NCBI GenBank assembly: GCA_944380395.1
Contig: CALWHM010000020.1
Span: 1-32,567, forward strand
Source of the DNA: an uncultured Clostridia bacterium
Lineage (GTDB): Bacteria; Bacillota; Clostridia; Christensenellales; UBA3700
Length of the DNA: 32,567 bases
Direction: 5' to 3'
Shown here: positions 24,165 through 32,475 of the stretch, piece after piece
Layout: each line of letters starts with the position of its first letter
Numbering within the stretch: position 1 is the first letter of the stretch
Program-made: the position numbers and the translations under genes
Notes under the pieces: generated by a model
Databases searched by the model: none
The model's input: the letters and a program-made list of their open reading frames with translations, nothing else
What the model was told of the DNA's origin: nothing

Positions 24165-24929
24165 TTACTCCGTATCGCTTTGCATTGTTGTGAGTATTTC
24201 GTCATATAGCTCTAAAAATTCGCTCTTCAATCTGCGCTTGGAGGGCGGAAGAGCGTTCAGAGCTTCCACGCTTACGATCTTTTTTATCCTGCACGGTTTG
24301 CTTGACAGCACGGCTACTCTGTCACACATACTTATGGCTTCGTTAATGTCGTGAGTAACGAATACCGCGGTCATTCCTTCTTCGCGCAGCATATTGTACA
24401 CGTCGCCGACAACTTGCAGCCGCGTTTGGAAATCGAGTGCGGAGAACGGTTCGTCAAGCAATATTATCTGCGGCGCAAGCACCAGCGTCCTGATAAGAGC
24501 CACTCTTTGGCGCATTCCTCCCGAAAGCTGTGAAGGGTAGTGTTTTTCAACTCCCGCCAAGTCGTACTTTTCCAAAAGGCGCATGGCTTTTTCCCGTATT
24601 TTTTGTTTATCCAGCTTTTTTATCTCCGCACCCAAAAGTATATTTCCCATATTGGTGCGCCATGGCAGCAATTCGTCTTTTTGCAGCATATATCCGCTTA
24701 TATCGCACTTTTCGGGTGGCTGTCCCGCCGTGAAAACAGATCCCGTCGTGGGCTTTATTATCCCCGAAATAAGGGAGAGAATGGTGGTTTTGCCGCAGCC
24801 GCTGGGTCCGACCAATCCCATAAGCTCCCCCTTGCCTACGGTGAAAGATATATCCGAAAGTACGGGCGTTTCGCTTTCTTTCGTGTGGTATGTCAGACAT
24901 ACTTTGTCCAATGTGATAAGTTCTTCCAT
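24165..24929 (-). CDS. ABC transporter ATP-binding protein (SsuB/TauB-like)
   Basis: The 254-residue ATPase has Walker A GPSGCGKTT (41-49), Q-loop Gln83, signature LSGGM (135-139), Walker B IILLDEP (Asp159, Glu160) and switch His193 in VTHDINEA. The overall pattern is that of SsuB/TauB importers. It energises the permease encoded next, 2 bases downstream, and lies 4 bases after the binding-protein gene. The ribosome site is weak (GTGAG), consistent with coupled translation. Confidence 0.95.
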   Translation of the reverse strand: MEELITLDKVCLTYHTKESETPVLSDISFTVGKGELMGLVGPSGCGKTTILSLISGIIKPTTGSVFTAGQPPEKCDISGYMLQKDELLPWRTNMGNILLGAEIKKLDKQKIREKAMRLLEKYDLAGVEKHYPSQLSGGMRQRVALIRTLVLAPQIILLDEPFSALDFQTRLQVVGDVYNMLREEGMTAVFVTHDINEAISMCDRVAVLSSKPCRIKKIVSVEALNALPPSKRRLKSEFLELYDEILTTMQSDTE

Positions 24930-24933
24930 TTTC

Positions 24934-25932
24934 TCACTTCATCTTATCCAGCACGGCTTGCGCTATCGAATTATCCACGACCGTTTCAAAGTCCACGCGG
25001 GAATCCATTACGCCGGCAGATATTATCACGTCTTGCAGATGTTCAAAGTCTTCCTGCTCCATTATCGGGGAGAGGGAATAAGCGTCAATCTGCTTGTATT
25101 TTTCTATCGCGTTTGCCAGCACGGATACTTCCGTTCCCGCAAATTGCGGTGCAAGCACTTGCGCTATCGTCATACCGTCGTTTTCTTCCACAAAGTTCAT
25201 CGCCTTGATAAGTGCGCGCAAAAAGCCGTCTATAAGTTCGGGATTTTCCGCTATAAAGCTTCGCGTTGCGGTAAAAGCCGTGTAAGGCATATCGCCGGCG
25301 CCTTCTCCTACGGAAGCTATAACATAGCCCTTGCCCTCGTTTTGGAAATTGGTTGCGTTCGGCTCGAACATCGTGCAATAGTCGCCCGTACCCGCTTCAA
25401 ACGCGGCGGTTATCAAATCGAAATCTATGCCGTAATTTATTGTTATATTCCTGCCGTCGTACAGTCCGTTCTGTTCGAAAAGATATTCGAGCGTCATAGC
25501 GGGAACTCCGCCGACTCTGCCGCCGATCACTTCGCTTCCCGCAAGGTCGCTCCACTCAAAATCGGTCATTTGCGTGCGTCCCACAAGGAAAGAGCCGTCT
25601 TTTTTGGTTAGCTGAGCAAAGACTATCGGGTGGTCGTCGCGACCCTGCGCCGCCACGTATATGCAAGCCTCGGGGCCGTGCAGACCTATATCCGCCTGAC
25701 CTGCCAGAAGTGCGGTCATACAGCTGTCCGCGCCGCCGCCGTTACTCAGTTCGATGGTTATGCCTTCTTCCTCAAAATAGCCGCCCTCCATTGCGACATA
25801 AAGAGGGGCGTAGAACACCGAATGCGTGACCTCGGTAAGCCGAATTACACCGTCGTCTTTTTCACATGCGGCAAAACACGCACAGCATACGCAAAGACAC
25901 GCTATCAGCGCACATATTATAAGTTTTTTCAT
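24934..25932 (-). CDS. ABC transporter substrate-binding lipoprotein (NMT1/SsuA-like)
   Basis: The 332-residue precursor has the lipobox FAAC with Cys23, so the mature protein is lipid-anchored outside the membrane. The mature part opens with VFYAPLYVAMEGGYFEEEG, the pattern of NMT1/THI5-like and SsuA-like binding proteins, which deliver thiamine precursors, sulfonates or similar small anionic ligands. The signal peptide is unusually rich in Cys (residues 7, 12, 14, 16, 17, 19 and 23). ATG 25932 has GGGAGG 6 bases upstream; the GTG at 25938 is too close. The ligand is not evident. The leader (25933-26080) shows no TPP-type box and no convincing promoter. Confidence 0.92.
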   Translation of the reverse strand: MKKLIICALIACLCVCCACFAACEKDDGVIRLTEVTHSVFYAPLYVAMEGGYFEEEGITIELSNGGGADSCMTALLAGQADIGLHGPEACIYVAAQGRDDHPIVFAQLTKKDGSFLVGRTQMTDFEWSDLAGSEVIGGRVGGVPAMTLEYLFEQNGLYDGRNITINYGIDFDLITAAFEAGTGDYCTMFEPNATNFQNEGKGYVIASVGEGAGDMPYTAFTATRSFIAENPELIDGFLRALIKAMNFVEENDGMTIAQVLAPQFAGTEVSVLANAIEKYKQIDAYSLSPIMEQEDFEHLQDVIISAGVMDSRVDFETVVDNSIAQAVLDKMK

Positions 25933-26080
25933 TTTCACCTCCCAATTACTACATTGTATTCCGTCAAAACGCGTTTGTGTGTAAGCCGCTCTTACGGCGG
26001 CGGAAAAAACGCTTGCAGAAGATATGCTTTGGTTTTGTTATTTGTTATTGCGGCTTGTCATTAAAAACGCTGTAAAATAA

Positions 26081-26109
26081 TTGTCTTTTTAATTTGCGTG
26101 TGATATAAT
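26081..26109 (+). promoter_or_regulatory. Promoter of the pgsA-valS operon, extended -10
   Basis: TTGTCT (26081-26086), 17-base spacer, perfect TATAAT (26104-26109) with TG one base upstream. It starts the run of genes to 32399. Confidence 0.78.
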
Positions 26110-26141
26110 TCAAATACGTTTGAATTTATAAGGAGCCTAGG

Positions 26142-26858
26142 ATGAAATTTTCCCGCAAGGACGTATTTACCGTACCGAATATACTCACTTATATCAGACT
26201 GCTGTGCGTGCCCGTATTTTTCGCACTCATGGTGATGTTCTGCATAGATCCCGCCGCAGATATGGCAAAGACATATGTATGGGCGGCTTTCGGCGTTTTT
26301 GTATTCGCGGAAGTCACCGATGTGGTGGACGGGTTTGTGGCAAGGCATTTTAATCTGATAACCGACTTGGGCAAGGTCATAGATCCCGTGGCGGACAAGT
26401 TGTGCCAAGGATTCGGAATTTTAATGCTCGGAGTGGCTTATCTGCTTATCGGCAGATGGCCGATACTGCTTTTTGCCGTCATCTTGATAGTCAAAGAAGT
26501 GCTTATGGGCGTGTTCAGCTACTATTTTATGAAAGCGAGCAAACGTCAGGTGGAGCAGATAGCCAACAAGTGGGGAAAGGCAGGTTCCGCGCTCAATTTT
26601 GCCTCTTTGGTGCTGGCGTACTTCGCCCTTGGGCTGCTGTGTTATGAAGGCGACGTCTACACCGCGGGGAACGTGATATATTGGATAGCGTTTGCCGTGT
26701 TCGTTGCGGGCGCGCTTGTGGCTGTGTATAACGTTGTGCAATACAATGTGGGCTATTACCGCGACTTGTGCAGGGTGCGTGAGAGCGGCATTTTGGACAA
26801 GCTTGACGAAAAAGGCAATCCGATAGAAGGCGCCGAGCAGGGCGAAGACAAGGAGTAA
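26142..26858 (+). CDS. pgsA: CDP-alcohol phosphatidyltransferase (PgsA-like)
   Basis: The 238-residue membrane enzyme joins CDP-diacylglycerol to an alcohol, probably glycerol 3-phosphate to make phosphatidylglycerol phosphate. The complete catalytic motif D-x2-DG-x2-AR-x8-G-x3-D-x3-D is present at Asp60, Asp63-Gly64, Ala67-Arg68, Gly77, Asp81 and Asp85, in helix-rich membrane surroundings. A C-terminal acidic tail of about 35 residues follows the last helix. AAGGAG (26130-26135) is 6 bases before the ATG. The family has several substrate classes, so PgsA is the likely, not the only, reading. The next gene begins 1 base after the stop. Confidence 0.9.
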   Translation: MKFSRKDVFTVPNILTYIRLLCVPVFFALMVMFCIDPAADMAKTYVWAAFGVFVFAEVTDVVDGFVARHFNLITDLGKVIDPVADKLCQGFGILMLGVAYLLIGRWPILLFAVILIVKEVLMGVFSYYFMKASKRQVEQIANKWGKAGSALNFASLVLAYFALGLLCYEGDVYTAGNVIYWIAFAVFVAGALVAVYNVVQYNVGYYRDLCRVRESGILDKLDEKGNPIEGAEQGEDKE

Positions 26859-26859
26859 A

Positions 26860-27099
26860 ATGTTCGATTGGGTGGAATTCAACCCCGAACGGCTTACTCA
26901 GCCCGCGCCGCTTGCCGCCATCATCTTGGCGGTCGTAGGTCTGCTAATCGCCCTGTTTGCGGGCACGATAGCTTCAGCTATAAATTCCGCAAGGGAGCGC
27001 AAGGGCAAAAGCGAATTCGATAAAGCTGCATTCATCTTCCGTACGCTTGGTACGGCGTTGATAATAATAGGTCTGCTGGTGGCGTTTTTGACCATCTAG
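26860..27099 (+). CDS. Small two-helix membrane protein
   Basis: The 79-residue protein has two hydrophobic helices (about 18-40 and 60-78) joined by a basic loop rich in Arg, Lys and Glu. I do not recognise a family. The start lies one base after the pgsA-like stop, and AAGGAG lies just upstream in the pgsA end, so it is translated from the same message. Its place between a phospholipid synthase and valS suggests a membrane role, but nothing more can be read. Confidence 0.8.
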   Translation: MFDWVEFNPERLTQPAPLAAIILAVVGLLIALFAGTIASAINSARERKGKSEFDKAAFIFRTLGTALIIIGLLVAFLTI

Positions 27100-27130
27100 C
27101 AAGGATACAAAAAGGAGATTTTAAGTACTT

Positions 27131-29770
27131 ATGAAATCAAAGTTCAAGGATATGCCCAAGACATATTCGCCCAAGGAGTTTGAATCCGCTTTGTATGAAA
27201 AGTGGATGGAGAGCGGCTGTTTCACCGCAAAGGTGGACAAGAAGAAAGAACCTTTCTGCATAGTCATGCCGCCGCCCAACATCACCGGGCAGTTGCATAT
27301 GGGGCACGCTTTGGACGACACCATACAAGACACGATCACGCGTTTTAAGCGTATGCAGGGATACAGCGCGCTTTGGCTGCCCGGCAAAGACCATGCCTCC
27401 ATCGCCACGGAAGTCAAGATAGTGGAGGAGATGAAGAAGGAAGGTCTTACCAAAAACGATGTGGGAAGGGAAGGCTTTTTGGAGCGCGCCTGGGCGTGGA
27501 CGAGGAAGTACGGCAACAGGATATCCGAGCAGATAAAGCGTTTGGGCTGTTCCTGCGATTGGTCCAGGGAAGCTTTTACAATGGACGAGCATTGCTCCAA
27601 GGCGGTGGCGCACGTGTTTGTAGAGCTTTATAATAAGGGGCTTATCTACAAGGGCGACAGAATAATAAATTGGTGCCCTTCGTGCAAGACCGCGCTTTCG
27701 GACGCGGAAGTCGAATACGAAGAGCAGGCGTCCCATCTTTGGCATATCAGATACCCGTTTGAGGACGGAAGCGGTTATATAACGGTTGCCACCACGCGCC
27801 CCGAAACCATTTTGGGCGATACCGCCGTTGCGGTGAACCCCAAAGACGAAAGATATACTGCCGCCGTAGGAAAAAATTTGATATTGCCGCTTGTGGGAAG
27901 GCGTATTCCCGTTGTGGCGGACGACTATGTGGAAAAGGATTTCGGAAGCGGCGCAGTCAAGATAACTCCCGCGCACGACCCGAACGACTTTGAAGTGGGT
28001 ATAAGGCATTCTCTCCCCGTTATCAGGGTGATGAACGACGACGGCTCTCTCAACGAACTTGCCGGCGAAAAATATTGCGGACTTTCCCGGGAAGAGGCAA
28101 GGGAAGTTGTGGTCAACGACTTGCGCGAAGGCGGATTTTTGGTCAAGATAGAGGACTATGCGCACAACGTGGGGCAGTGTTACCGCTGTCACAGCACGGT
28201 TGAGCCTATCGTGTCAAAACAATGGTTTGTCAAAATGCAGCCGCTGGCAAAGCCCGCTATCGACGCAGTCAAAAAGAAGAAGACGGAATTTATCCCCGAC
28301 CGTTTCTCCAAGATATATTTCAATTGGATGGAGAACGTAAAGGATTGGTGCATATCCCGTCAGCTGTGGTGGGGACACCGCATACCCGCCTATTATTGCG
28401 AAAAATGCGGACATATGGTCGTTGCGGAGAGCAAGCCGGATAAATGCCCCGAATGCGGTCATACCGTACTCAATCAGGACGAAGACGTGCTGGACACCTG
28501 GTTTTCCAGCGCTCTGTGGCCTTTTTCCACGCTTGGCTTCCCGAATAAAACGGCGGATCTTGATTACTTTTATCCCAATTCTCTGTTGGTAACGGCGTAC
28601 GATATCATATTCTTCTGGGTGGCAAGAATGATTTTCTCCGGTATAGAGCATATGGGCGACGTGCCGTTCTCCGAAGTGTTGATTCACGGCATTGTCCGCG
28701 ACAAACTGGGAAGGAAGATGAGCAAGTCTTTGGGTAACGGCATAGATCCGCTGGAAGTGATAGATAAGTACGGCGCGGACAGTCTGCGTTTTTCATTGGT
28801 GCAGGGCGTTGCTCCGGGCAGCGATATGCGCTATATGGACGAAAAGACGGAAAGCGCGCGCAACTTTATGAACAAGATTTGGAACGCTTCGCGCTTTGTG
28901 TTTATGAACTGCGAGGGCGTCAAGCTGAAAGAAATGGGCACATTCAGGCTTACGCGCGCCGATAAGTGGATATTGTGCAGGCTCAACGACGTGATAAAGG
29001 ACGTCACGAAAAATTTGGAAAAATACGAACTCGGTCTTGCCGCGGGCAAGTTATACGATTTTGTTTGGTCGCAGTTCTGCGATTGGTATATCGAGCTTTG
29101 CAAACCCGCGCTCTACGAATCTACGGGCGACGCAAAAATCAACACTTTGAGCGTGCTCACGTTCGTGCTTGAAACGGTGCTCAAATTGCTGCATCCCTTC
29201 GTGCCGTTCGTAACCGAGGAGATATACGGATATATGCCCGGCGCGCGCGGCAAATTGATGCTGTCCAAGTGGCCTCAGCCCGCCAAAAAGTTTGCGTATC
29301 GCACGCAAGAGGCGGAATTTGATAAGGTGCTCGACCTTATCAAGGCGATAAGAAACGTTAAAAACGAAATGAATGTGGCTCCTTCCAAAAAGGTGGAGCT
29401 TTATATAACGGGCGGATCCGTAAAAGCTACCGATTTTATCTACATCAAAAAACTTGCGGGAGTAAGCGAAGTAATTCCCGTTGAGAGCAAGGAAGACATA
29501 GGAGTTAAGACGGTGTCCGTTATCTCCGCGATTGGGGAAGCTTTTATGCCTTTGGGCGAACTTGTGGATACGGAGAAGGAAAAAGCAAGGCTTTCTGCGG
29601 AGATAGAGCATATTGAAAAAGAGATAAGCCGCGGAAAAGGTTTGCTGGCAAATCAGGGCTTTATCGCAAAAGCGCCCAAGCAATTGGTGGACAAGGAAAA
29701 AGCCAAGCTGGACGGCAATTGCGAAAAGCTGGATAAGCTGCGCGCACTTTTGAAGCAGATGGAAGAATAA
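27131..29770 (+). CDS. valS: Valyl-tRNA synthetase
   Basis: The 879-residue class I synthetase charges tRNA-Val with valine. It has the HMGH signature at 56-59 and KMSKS at 529-533. The editing domain contains TTRPETILGDTAVAV and the zinc-type pairs CEKCGH...CPECGH at about 426-445, and the C-terminus ends in a coiled coil (about 810-879), as is normal for ValS; the length is usual. AAAGGAGA (27111-27118) is 12 bases before the ATG, a long spacing, but a stop codon lies just upstream in frame. No T-box leader is seen; the gene follows 31 bases after the small membrane protein. The tRNA-Val(CAC) gene is at 4831. Confidence 0.98.
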   Translation: MKSKFKDMPKTYSPKEFESALYEKWMESGCFTAKVDKKKEPFCIVMPPPNITGQLHMGHALDDTIQDTITRFKRMQGYSALWLPGKDHASIATEVKIVEEMKKEGLTKNDVGREGFLERAWAWTRKYGNRISEQIKRLGCSCDWSREAFTMDEHCSKAVAHVFVELYNKGLIYKGDRIINWCPSCKTALSDAEVEYEEQASHLWHIRYPFEDGSGYITVATTRPETILGDTAVAVNPKDERYTAAVGKNLILPLVGRRIPVVADDYVEKDFGSGAVKITPAHDPNDFEVGIRHSLPVIRVMNDDGSLNELAGEKYCGLSREEAREVVVNDLREGGFLVKIEDYAHNVGQCYRCHSTVEPIVSKQWFVKMQPLAKPAIDAVKKKKTEFIPDRFSKIYFNWMENVKDWCISRQLWWGHRIPAYYCEKCGHMVVAESKPDKCPECGHTVLNQDEDVLDTWFSSALWPFSTLGFPNKTADLDYFYPNSLLVTAYDIIFFWVARMIFSGIEHMGDVPFSEVLIHGIVRDKLGRKMSKSLGNGIDPLEVIDKYGADSLRFSLVQGVAPGSDMRYMDEKTESARNFMNKIWNASRFVFMNCEGVKLKEMGTFRLTRADKWILCRLNDVIKDVTKNLEKYELGLAAGKLYDFVWSQFCDWYIELCKPALYESTGDAKINTLSVLTFVLETVLKLLHPFVPFVTEEIYGYMPGARGKLMLSKWPQPAKKFAYRTQEAEFDKVLDLIKAIRNVKNEMNVAPSKKVELYITGGSVKATDFIYIKKLAGVSEVIPVESKEDIGVKTVSVISAIGEAFMPLGELVDTEKEKARLSAEIEHIEKEISRGKGLLANQGFIAKAPKQLVDKEKAKLDGNCEKLDKLRALLKQMEE

Positions 29771-29775
29771 TATAT

Positions 29776-30408
29776 ATGGCTAAATATAAATTCGTATTCT
29801 TCGATTTGGACGGTACGATAAGCAACTCCTACGAGGGGATAGCGCGCTCTCTTGACGCAACGTTCGGGCATTACGGCATAAATGTGGACAAGTCGCTTTA
29901 CCCCGGATATATCGGTCCGCCGCTGAGCGACACGTTCAAGCTTTATTTCCCGCCCGAAAAGGTGGGCGAAGTCGTGGCGTGGTTCCGCGATAACTATGTG
30001 AAGGGCGACATATTCCGCAATCCCGTTTACGACGGTATTCCGGAAGTTATGAAGGAGCTGAAAGAGCGCGGATATATCTTGTGCGTTGCCACCTGTAAAA
30101 AGCAGGAGGAGGCGGAAATGCTTATGAGGCATTTCGGCATAGATAAATATCTTACTTATGTTTCCGGACTGACATACGGCGTACGTGAACAGAAGGCGGA
30201 GATATTGGAGTACGGAATGGCGCACGTGGGCGCAACGCGTGAAAATTCCGTAATGGTAGGGGATACCATATACGATGTGCAGGGCGCTGACCTTGCAGGC
30301 GTGGATTGTATATTATGCAAATGGGGCTTCACCGATGAGCGTGCCCTGGCAATGAAGGTGGCGGCGGTCGCGGATAAACCCGCGGATCTGCTGCACATAT
30401 TGAAGTAG
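29776..30408 (+). CDS. HAD family hydrolase (phosphoglycolate phosphatase-like)
   Basis: The 210-residue phosphatase has the HAD nucleophile motif DLDGT (Asp10, Asp12), a cap domain in between, the Thr of VATCKK, and the late acidic motif GDTIYDV. The length and cap fit the Gph/YjjG-like branch, which removes phosphate from small metabolites such as 2-phosphoglycolate; the substrate is not certain. It starts 5 bases after the valS stop with no Shine-Dalgarno sequence, so translation is probably coupled to valS. Two membrane protein genes follow closely. Confidence 0.93.
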   Translation: MAKYKFVFFDLDGTISNSYEGIARSLDATFGHYGINVDKSLYPGYIGPPLSDTFKLYFPPEKVGEVVAWFRDNYVKGDIFRNPVYDGIPEVMKELKERGYILCVATCKKQEEAEMLMRHFGIDKYLTYVSGLTYGVREQKAEILEYGMAHVGATRENSVMVGDTIYDVQGADLAGVDCILCKWGFTDERALAMKVAAVADKPADLLHILK

Positions 30409-30418
30409 GAGTTGAATT

Positions 30419-31303
30419 ATGAGGTATTTCAAACTTGCTTGCCGATTCATTAAGGACAACTTTTTCAAGTTGGCTTTGACTACCGTGCTGCCCGCCGTTT
30501 TTATGGCGTTCGCACATGATCCGGTACGCAAACTTCTCACTCTGATAACGATTTCCGATATGCCGGACAAGGGCTTTTGGCAGATAGTTCAAGGCATAGC
30601 TCTTATAGCGGATTGGCGAAAAATGCTGCTCTTTGTGTTTATGGGCGTATTGTTCAGCGTGTTCATATCGTCCGCAGTCGGCGCGATAGAAAGACGCATG
30701 CGTTACGGAGAATTTTATGAAAGCGGCGGCGTTATCAAATTCTTTTTGAGAAAGGTGAACGATAATTTTCTGCACGTGTTCAAATATGTGCTCACCGTCA
30801 TTCTTATTTTCGAGGCTCTCTCCGTAGTCGAGGCGCTGCTCGTCTTTTTATGGACGAACGTACTCGGGGAAATAAGCATGGTGGTGGCTTCTTGCATCAC
30901 ATCGTTTGTATTCTGCGCGGTGGGGTTGGGCATATTCGTGCTTATGATATTTACTCTGCCCAATATGACTATCCGCGGATATAATCTGCGTCAATCGCTG
31001 GCGGCGTCCACGCGCACGTTCAACAGGGTAAAGTTTATGTCGATGATGATTACGCTGGCGTTGATTTGCCTTGTCACCATTATACCGCTTGCGGCAAACG
31101 CCGTGCTTATTAAGTTTTTCCGCTATTCGGGCAATCAGATAGTCAAGTGGGTGCTTTCTTTCATATGGTACTATCTGTGCTTCCTGTTTTTGCCTTCTTA
31201 TATCTATGCCGTGTACTTCGATGCGGAAGATATGGAAAGGGCGGATATTCCCGACGATAAGTTCGGCGAAACAGATATTGACGAAAATGAGAATATAGGG
31301 TGA
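30419..31303 (+). CDS. Polytopic membrane protein, unknown
   Basis: The 294-residue protein has about six hydrophobic helices and a short acidic C-terminal tail (DIDENEN). I do not recognise a family. A conserved-looking cytoplasmic segment, NLRQSLAASTRTFNRVKFMS, lies before the fifth helix and resembles that of the next gene. AGGAG lies 7 bases before the ATG. It is 10 bases after the HAD gene and 4 bases before the next membrane protein gene, so all are in one operon. Confidence 0.85.
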   Translation: MRYFKLACRFIKDNFFKLALTTVLPAVFMAFAHDPVRKLLTLITISDMPDKGFWQIVQGIALIADWRKMLLFVFMGVLFSVFISSAVGAIERRMRYGEFYESGGVIKFFLRKVNDNFLHVFKYVLTVILIFEALSVVEALLVFLWTNVLGEISMVVASCITSFVFCAVGLGIFVLMIFTLPNMTIRGYNLRQSLAASTRTFNRVKFMSMMITLALICLVTIIPLAANAVLIKFFRYSGNQIVKWVLSFIWYYLCFLFLPSYIYAVYFDAEDMERADIPDDKFGETDIDENENIG

Positions 31304-31307
31304 GCAT

Positions 31308-32399
31308 ATGTTATTCAAAAATTCTTTCAGTATATTGAGCAATCGCTTTTCGCTGGTATATAAAACGCTGTTTTATGTGTTGGTGATATGCCTGATAATA
31401 GCGGCGCTGGGCGTGGCTATGTTTATGCCAACGCTCAATAAGTTGATAGACAGCATTAAAGAATTGCAGCTGATCGACAACTTGGGCAGCTATATCAAGA
31501 GCATTTTGAGCGGAGAGGTGGAATCAAGCGACTTTGAGTCGATTGAAAATTTGTTTGTGCAGATAGGGCAGGTTTTCTCGGAAAATTCGTCACGCCTAGT
31601 GCTTGCCGGAATATTGCTGGTTATTCTCTACTTTATAGCAATGTTCCTGATATCTATGTGCTATTATTCGGTAAGCGACGTGGTGGATTCTTATATGAAT
31701 TCGGGAAGTAATTTTCCGTTTATGGCAAACTATGTGCACAACTTCAAAACATCCGCCAAATTCGCTCTGCTGTATACGCTGATAAACATACCGTTGCAGA
31801 TAGTATTCGCGCTTATAATAGTGGGCGTGGCGCTGTTGTTTTCAATGGTCAATTATGCGCTGTCTATATTCTTGGTTTCATTGCTGTGCTTTTGCATTTA
31901 TGCAATTAACAAGAGTATGTTCAGCCTTTGGATACCGGCAATGGCGTCCGGCAATATGACTTGCACGCAGGCGCTGAAATACAATTTTACGGCATTGAAA
32001 GATAGATTCACGTCTATGTTCGGCGCCTACTTTATATACGGCATTTTAATGGCTATGCTGGTGGTGTTATCCCTGTTTGTCACTTTCGGTGTGGGAACGC
32101 TCGTCTTGCTTGCCGCAAGTTTGGTCTTTGTGCGCATAGTCAACTTGGTCAGCTATTACCACATCAACGGCTTGAAATATTACAAGGCGGACAATGTGGT
32201 CATAGATAATTCCCGCAAATTTTCCCCCGCCGTATATACGGCAGACGAGGCGGACGTTGCGGAACATTATCATCTCCCTTCGGACAAGCCCGAACAAGAG
32301 GGCGGGGCAAAGGAAGAGTCTAAGGAAGAAGTTGCGGCGGAGCAAACTTCCGCAGCAAATGAAAACGGTGCGGATATAACGGATAAGAAAACAAACTGA
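31308..32399 (+). CDS. Polytopic membrane protein, unknown, acidic tail
   Basis: The 363-residue protein has about six hydrophobic helices, then a 90-residue cytoplasmic tail rich in Glu, Ala and Lys. The segment TQALKYNFTALKDRFTSMFG before the fifth helix is laid out like that of the gene before it, so the two may be distant paralogs that form a heteromeric complex. They share a general plan with membrane domains of glycerophosphodiester phosphodiesterase-type proteins, an uncertain likeness. GGTGAG lies 3 bases before the ATG. It is the last gene of the operon, with a terminator 45 bases on. Confidence 0.85.
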   Translation: MLFKNSFSILSNRFSLVYKTLFYVLVICLIIAALGVAMFMPTLNKLIDSIKELQLIDNLGSYIKSILSGEVESSDFESIENLFVQIGQVFSENSSRLVLAGILLVILYFIAMFLISMCYYSVSDVVDSYMNSGSNFPFMANYVHNFKTSAKFALLYTLINIPLQIVFALIIVGVALLFSMVNYALSIFLVSLLCFCIYAINKSMFSLWIPAMASGNMTCTQALKYNFTALKDRFTSMFGAYFIYGILMAMLVVLSLFVTFGVGTLVLLAASLVFVRIVNLVSYYHINGLKYYKADNVVIDNSRKFSPAVYTADEADVAEHYHLPSDKPEQEGGAKEESKEEVAAEQTSAANENGADITDKKTN

Positions 32400-32444
32400 T
32401 CCCGCCGCGCAAAATCAGACTGTTATACGGATAAAAACAAAGGA

Positions 32445-32475
32445 AAGAGGACCGCAGCCGCGATCCTCTTATTTT
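32445..32475 (+). terminator. Intrinsic terminator of the pgsA-valS operon
   Basis: AAGAGGA (32445-32451) pairs with TCCTCTT (32464-32470), extended by CGC/GCG inside across one C-A mismatch, followed by ATTTT. The rest of the window, 32476-32567, shows no gene or signal I can support. Confidence 0.85.

Noticed and set aside
24583..25611. Long plus-strand open frame (342 codons) opposite the ABC ATPase and binding protein genes
   Set aside because: The minus strand encodes clear Walker motifs and a lipoprotein here; the plus frame has no ribosome site and reads as low-quality, Arg/His/Cys-rich sequence typical of antisense shadow.
25939..26080. Possible TPP riboswitch or other RNA before the NMT1-like ABC genes
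   Set aside because: I saw no CTGAGA or similar conserved boxes; only a short GC-rich inverted repeat near 25984-26000 without a T run.
27137..28192. Minus-strand open frame of 351 codons inside valS
   Set aside because: valS is unmistakable on the plus strand, and the opposite frame is basic and motif-free.
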